From: Sulfurospirillum sp. UBA1314
GTDB taxonomy: Bacteria > Campylobacterota > Campylobacteria > Campylobacterales > Sulfurospirillaceae
Direction: 5' to 3'
Length of the DNA stretch: 9,784 nt
Assembly (NCBI GenBank): GCA_002307095.1
Contig: DBTO01000213.1
Coordinates: 1 to 9,784, forward strand
Each line of letters begins with the position of its first letter. The stretch's first letter is position 1. A program made the translations under genes and the position numbers. Below are positions 6,997-9,784 of this stretch, piece by piece. The notes below the pieces were generated by a model. The model had not been told where the DNA came from. It made no database searches and worked only from the letters and a program-made list of their open reading frames with translations.

Positions 6997-7018
6997 TGTG
7001 GAGTCATAAGGCTCCACA
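6997..7018 (+). terminator. Hairpin between convergent genes, probable terminator
   Basis: A 9-bp stem (6997-7005 with 7010-7018, one G-U pair) closes on the tetraloop ATAA, 21 bp past the microprotein stop. The plus-strand continuation, ACCACTTCTTTT, provides a delayed U-rich tract. On the minus strand the same hairpin lies about 33 bp past the stop of the Cys-rich gene but lacks a following U-run. It is best read as a terminator for the microprotein and possibly bidirectional. Confidence 0.6.
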
Positions 7019-7050
7019 ACCACTTCTTTTGTCAAAATAATCCAAATATA

Positions 7051-7251
7051 TTATGCTTTAGTGTCACCTAACATTTCACGCATTTTGCGCTCCATCCGTT
7101 TTTCAAAAGCTTCATTCGAAGGTGAATCTTCACAGGCAAATTTGGCTTTCCCATACAGTACGCATCCACGATCACCTGGGTCACACTCTTTGTGAATAAT
7201 GTCACAAACGCCTTCCACATCATGCGGACAGCTCCAACCGCCTTGGTTCAT
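7051..7251 (-). CDS. Small Cys-rich protein of unknown function, possibly metal-binding
   Basis: It has 66 residues from the ATG at 7251. Five cysteines are at positions 8, 16, 23, 30 and 40, with His10 and His20, in the pattern W-x-C-P-H, G-x-C, E-C-D-P-G-D-R-G-C-V-L-Y-G-K. The spacing of 7-8 residues, with Pro and Gly around the cysteines, suggests a compact metal-binding or Fe-S fold; this is inferred from composition only. The last third (about 44-66) is charged and probably helical. No signal peptide or membrane segment is seen, so it should be cytoplasmic. It starts 9 bp after the marC stop. Its ribosome-binding site AAGGA (minus strand, 7262-7258) overlaps that stop and the palindrome at 7261-7270, so it is very likely the third gene of the ilvD-marC unit. 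The RBS and operon position make it a real gene. I do not recognise a named family. Confidence 0.8.
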   Translation of the reverse strand: MNQGGWSCPHDVEGVCDIIHKECDPGDRGCVLYGKAKFACEDSPSNEAFEKRMERKMREMLGDTKA

Positions 7252-7260
7252 GAAAAATCC

Positions 7261-7270
7261 TTACATGTAA
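7261..7270. repeat. TTACATGTAA palindrome spanning the marC stop codon
   Basis: Exact copy. On the minus strand it encodes the last residues Tyr-Met and the TAA stop of marC, and its final AA begins the AAGGA ribosome-binding site of the next gene. Confidence 0.85.
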
Positions 7271-7899
7271 TGTTTTGCCAACACACTCACACCACCGACA
7301 ATAAACTGCACCGCAATGGCTCCCACAATGAGTCCCATCAAACGACTTACGATCTTTTGCCCCGTAATACCAAGGTAATGACGAATGTAAATGCTGTTTT
7401 TAAACGCAAGGTAAACACTGAGCGCCACGATAAGATAGGCTATGACTAACGCTGCAATCGAAGCAACACCTTCACTATGACCACGTAAAATGATGATCGT
7501 TGCAAAAATACCAGGACCAAACGTAATCGGAACACCCAGAGGAATCACGGAAAATTCATCATTTTTGATCGCTTCTTCGCGCTCTTCTTCGGTTTGATTT
7601 TTCGACTCCATCGAGCCTTGCACCATTTTAATCGCGGTTAAAAGCAAGATAATACCGCCCATGACTTTGAGCGAATCGATTTCAATGCCAAAAAGATTGA
7701 GCAAAAAATTACCCGTTAACAATACTACAAAGAAAGCCACGATAATTGTCATCGTCGCTTTCGCGGCAATTTTATTGATATGCTCTTTGGTCGTACTTTG
7801 AGGTAGAAGTGAGAGCATAATAGCGCTCACTCCCAAAGGATCCACAATCGCCATCATCGTGATGGTATGTTGGAGTAATAAATTAAAAAAATCCGCCAT
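7261..7899 (-). CDS. MarC-family integral membrane protein
   Basis: It has 212 residues with about six hydrophobic segments (roughly 8-32, 46-71, 78-95, 117-138, 145-166 and 184-207), the usual size and topology of the MarC/UPF0056 family. Seen family blocks: AIVDPLGVSAIMLSLLP at 17-33 and VIPLGVPITFGPGIFATIII at 118-137, the two related half-repeats with a conserved Pro-Leu/Gly-Pro-Gly motif. A charged loop with TEEEREEAIKNDE at 103-115 separates the two halves. The substrate is not established for most members; the original link of MarC to multiple antibiotic resistance in E. coli has not held up, and amino-acid transport has been suggested for some relatives. The ATG overlaps the ilvD stop in TAATG and GAGG lies just upstream, so it is translationally coupled to ilvD. 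The stop codon lies inside a TTACATGTAA palindrome. Confidence 0.9.
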   Translation of the reverse strand: MADFFNLLLQHTITMMAIVDPLGVSAIMLSLLPQSTTKEHINKIAAKATMTIIVAFFVVLLTGNFLLNLFGIEIDSLKVMGGIILLLTAIKMVQGSMESKNQTEEEREEAIKNDEFSVIPLGVPITFGPGIFATIIILRGHSEGVASIAALVIAYLIVALSVYLAFKNSIYIRHYLGITGQKIVSRLMGLIVGAIAVQFIVGGVSVLAKHYM

Positions 7900-9581
7900 T
7901 ACGCCTCTTCAGTGCGAAGTACAGCACCACTACTTGCATTGGTAACGAGTTGGCGATACTGTTTCAACCAACTTCCTTGAATGGTTTTCACTTTAGGGTT
8001 AAAGGCTGCTTTACGACGTGCCAATTCTGCTTCATCAATCAACGCTTCAATCGTATAAGCATCCACATCGATCTGAATGGTGTCACCATCGTGAATAAGA
8101 CCGATAAGTCCACCCTCAGCCGCTTCAGGGCTTACATGACCGATGCTAAGCCCTCTAGTTGCGCCAGAAAAGCGTCCGTCGGTGATGAGTGCTACATCAG
8201 CACCCAGTCCCATGCCCATGATTAAACTCGTAGGGGAGAGCATCTCTTGCATACCAGGCCCTCCACGAGGCCCTTCGTAGCGAATAACGACAACATCGCC
8301 TTTTGCAACTTTTCCACCGACGATGCCTGCTAGTGCTTCTTGTTGTGAGTCAAAACAGACGGCTTTACCGATGAATTGACGCCCCCCTACGATACCTGCT
8401 GTTTTAATAACACACCCTTTTTCAGCCAAGTTACCAAACAAGATCGCAAGTCCACCTACTTTTGAATAAGGATTTTCAAGCGTGTGGATAATCGTCGTAT
8501 CTTTGATCTCAGCATTGGCAATGCGCTCACCAATGCTCTCGCCTGTAACGGTTAAATTATCCAAATGTAAAATGCCATTATCACGACGACTGACCTCTTT
8601 CATCACCGCACTCACACCTCCAGCTCGGTTGATGTCTTCCATGTGAACGGTTGAAAGCGAAGGGGCAATTTTAGCAATATGCGAAACGTTTTTGCTGATC
8701 TCATTAATGTCTTTGATCGCAAAATTAACGCCTGCTTCTTTCGCAATCGCTAACATGTGAAGAACGGTGTTAGAGCTTCCACCCATCGCCATATCCACTG
8801 CAAACGCATTGCGTACGGCTTTTTCATTCAAAATATTTCGGAGTTTAAAACGATCATCGATGGCAATCTCACAAATGCGTTTCGCTGCAGCACGCAAAAG
8901 CACTTCACGCTCAGGCGTTAGCGCGGGGATGGTGCCGTTACCCGGAAGGGCAATACCCATCGCTTCCATTAAGGTATTCATACTATTAGCCGTAAACATA
9001 CCCGAACACGACCCACCACTTGGACAGGCATTGCACTCAATGTCTTTGAGTTCTGCTTCGTTCATGTCGCCTTTTTCAAATTTTCCCACCGCCTCAAATG
9101 CCGTCGTTAAATCAATCGGTGTTCCCTCTTTGGTGTACCCTTTTTTCATCGGACCACCACTGACAAAAACGGTTGGAACATTGACACGAAGCGCACCCAT
9201 GATCATACCGGGAACAATTTTGTCACAGTTAGGAATACAAATCATCGCGTCCAACATATGCGCGTTCATCATCGTCTCAATCGAATTGGCAATCAACTCA
9301 CGACTTGGAAGCGAATAAAGCATCCCATCATGTCCCATCGCGATACCGTCATCGACACCAATCGTATTGAACTCAAATGGTACACAACCATTCTTGCGAA
9401 TCTCATCTTTAATGATCACAGCATATTCATGCAAAAAGAAGTGACCGGGAATAATGTCAATGTATGAGTTGGCTACTCCAATAAATGGTTTGTTAAAGTC
9501 TTCATCTTTTAAACCTGTCGCTCGAAATAGACTTCGATGTGGCGCTCGGTTGTACCCTTTTTTGACTTGATCACTACGCAT
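7899..9581 (-). CDS. ilvD: Dihydroxy-acid dehydratase
   Basis: Dehydrates 2,3-dihydroxy-isovalerate and 2,3-dihydroxy-3-methylvalerate to the 2-oxo acids for valine/leucine and isoleucine synthesis. It uses an Fe-S cluster and Mg2+. It has 560 residues from the ATG at 9581, which is preceded by AAGGAAG; a TTG one codon upstream is less likely. Seen: FIGVANSYIDIIPGH at 33-47, NTIGVDDGIAMGHDGMLYSL at 72-91, CIPNCDKIVPGM at 115-126 (cluster Cys and metal-binding Lys), NACPSGGSCSGMFTANSMN at 184-202, AMGGSSNT at 265-272, YEGPRGGPGMQEM at 435-447, and ITDGRFSGATRGLSIGHVSP at 466-485. Position 46-47 is Gly-His as in E. coli, where [2Fe-2S] plant-type enzymes have a Cys, so an oxygen-sensitive [4Fe-4S] cluster is inferred. 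It is the first gene of the ilvD-marC-Cys-rich unit. Confidence 0.97.
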   Translation of the reverse strand: MRSDQVKKGYNRAPHRSLFRATGLKDEDFNKPFIGVANSYIDIIPGHFFLHEYAVIIKDEIRKNGCVPFEFNTIGVDDGIAMGHDGMLYSLPSRELIANSIETMMNAHMLDAMICIPNCDKIVPGMIMGALRVNVPTVFVSGGPMKKGYTKEGTPIDLTTAFEAVGKFEKGDMNEAELKDIECNACPSGGSCSGMFTANSMNTLMEAMGIALPGNGTIPALTPEREVLLRAAAKRICEIAIDDRFKLRNILNEKAVRNAFAVDMAMGGSSNTVLHMLAIAKEAGVNFAIKDINEISKNVSHIAKIAPSLSTVHMEDINRAGGVSAVMKEVSRRDNGILHLDNLTVTGESIGERIANAEIKDTTIIHTLENPYSKVGGLAILFGNLAEKGCVIKTAGIVGGRQFIGKAVCFDSQQEALAGIVGGKVAKGDVVVIRYEGPRGGPGMQEMLSPTSLIMGMGLGADVALITDGRFSGATRGLSIGHVSPEAAEGGLIGLIHDGDTIQIDVDAYTIEALIDEAELARRKAAFNPKVKTIQGSWLKQYRQLVTNASSGAVLRTEEA

Positions 9582-9606
9582 CAATCTTCCTTAAAAATTT
9601 TCTTAG

Positions 9607-9612
9607 ATTATA
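9607..9612 (-). promoter_or_regulatory. -10 box of the ilvD unit promoter
   Basis: Perfect TATAAT on the minus strand inside GCTATAATC, 25 bp upstream of the ilvD ATG. Transcription would start around 9600 with a leader of about 18 nt. There is no good -35. The palindrome at 9634-9643 is centred near -38 of this promoter. The leader is too short for an attenuator or a riboswitch. Confidence 0.65.
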
Positions 9613-9633
9613 GCAAAACCGCTCTAAAAAAGC

Positions 9634-9643
9634 TTACATGTAA
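9634..9643. repeat. TTACATGTAA palindrome, copy between ilvD and tRNA-Gly
   Basis: Exact copy in the longer form GCTTACATGTAAAG (9632-9645). It lies between the divergent ilvD and tRNA-Gly promoters, 20 bp upstream of the tRNA -35 box. Confidence 0.85.
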
Positions 9644-9662
9644 AGAATTTAGCCCATAGCAC

Positions 9663-9691
9663 TTTACATTACGAAAAAAAACTGCTATACT
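9663..9691 (+). promoter_or_regulatory. Sigma-70 promoter of the tRNA-Gly gene
   Basis: TTTACA at 9663-9668 and TATACT at 9686-9691 are separated by exactly 17 bp. Each hexamer is one base from consensus, making this the only promoter in the window with a good -35. Transcription would start near 9698, about 12 nt before the mature tRNA 5' end. Confidence 0.75.
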
Positions 9692-9709
9692 CTCATCTCT
9701 TTTTTAGAT

Positions 9710-9784
<75 letters not shown>

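Noticed and set aside
8767..9318. 183-residue open frame on the plus strand opposite ilvD
   Set aside because: It lies wholly antisense to a clear, full-length dihydroxy-acid dehydratase gene, has no ribosome-binding site or recognisable domain, and is explained by the codon pattern of ilvD.

Overview
This 9.8 kb window reads as an ordinary chromosomal segment of a Campylobacterota (epsilonproteobacterial) genome, most likely Sulfurospirillum or a close relative. The grounds are protein resemblance recalled from memory (Pcm, PyrG, GalU and IlvD read like Campylobacter/Helicobacter versions), the pyrG-recJ gene pair, promoters with a good TATAAT box but mostly no -35 box, and a chemoreceptor architecture common in this group. 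The genus is an inference. Coding density is very high. I see no insertion sequence, prophage, CRISPR array or broken gene.

Layout: (1) pcm (+), with its 5' end probably cut by the window edge, converges on recJ (-) with only 9 bp between stop codons. (2) pyrG-recJ (-) forms a two-gene unit with an 8-bp overlap and a TATAAT promoter upstream of pyrG. (3) galU (-) starts at GTG behind a strong AGGAG and ends in a hairpin. (4) A methyl-accepting chemotaxis protein (+) is divergent from galU; it has a membrane hairpin at the N-terminus and a predicted cytoplasmic sensor domain at the extreme C-terminus. (5) An approximately 89% A+T stretch follows. It carries a consensus -10 box and leads into a 34-residue membrane microprotein (+) that ends at a hairpin. 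(6) A tight unit ilvD-marC-(66-aa Cys-rich protein) (-) converges on it. (7) A 127-bp intergenic region holds back-to-back promoters for ilvD (-) and for tRNA-Gly(GCC) (+), whose CCA end is the last base of the window.

The functions are housekeeping: protein repair (Pcm), DNA repair/recombination (RecJ), CTP and UDP-glucose synthesis (PyrG, GalU), branched-chain amino-acid synthesis (IlvD), taxis and translation.

The most striking unexplained signal is the 10-bp perfect palindrome TTACATGTAA. It occurs exactly five times, with two more single-mismatch copies, in coding and non-coding DNA alike. Base composition predicts about 0.02 copies. Three copies share the longer form GCTTACATGTAAAG. 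The other items worth attention are the 34-aa membrane microprotein, the Cys-rich small protein coupled to marC, and the C-terminal-sensor chemoreceptor.
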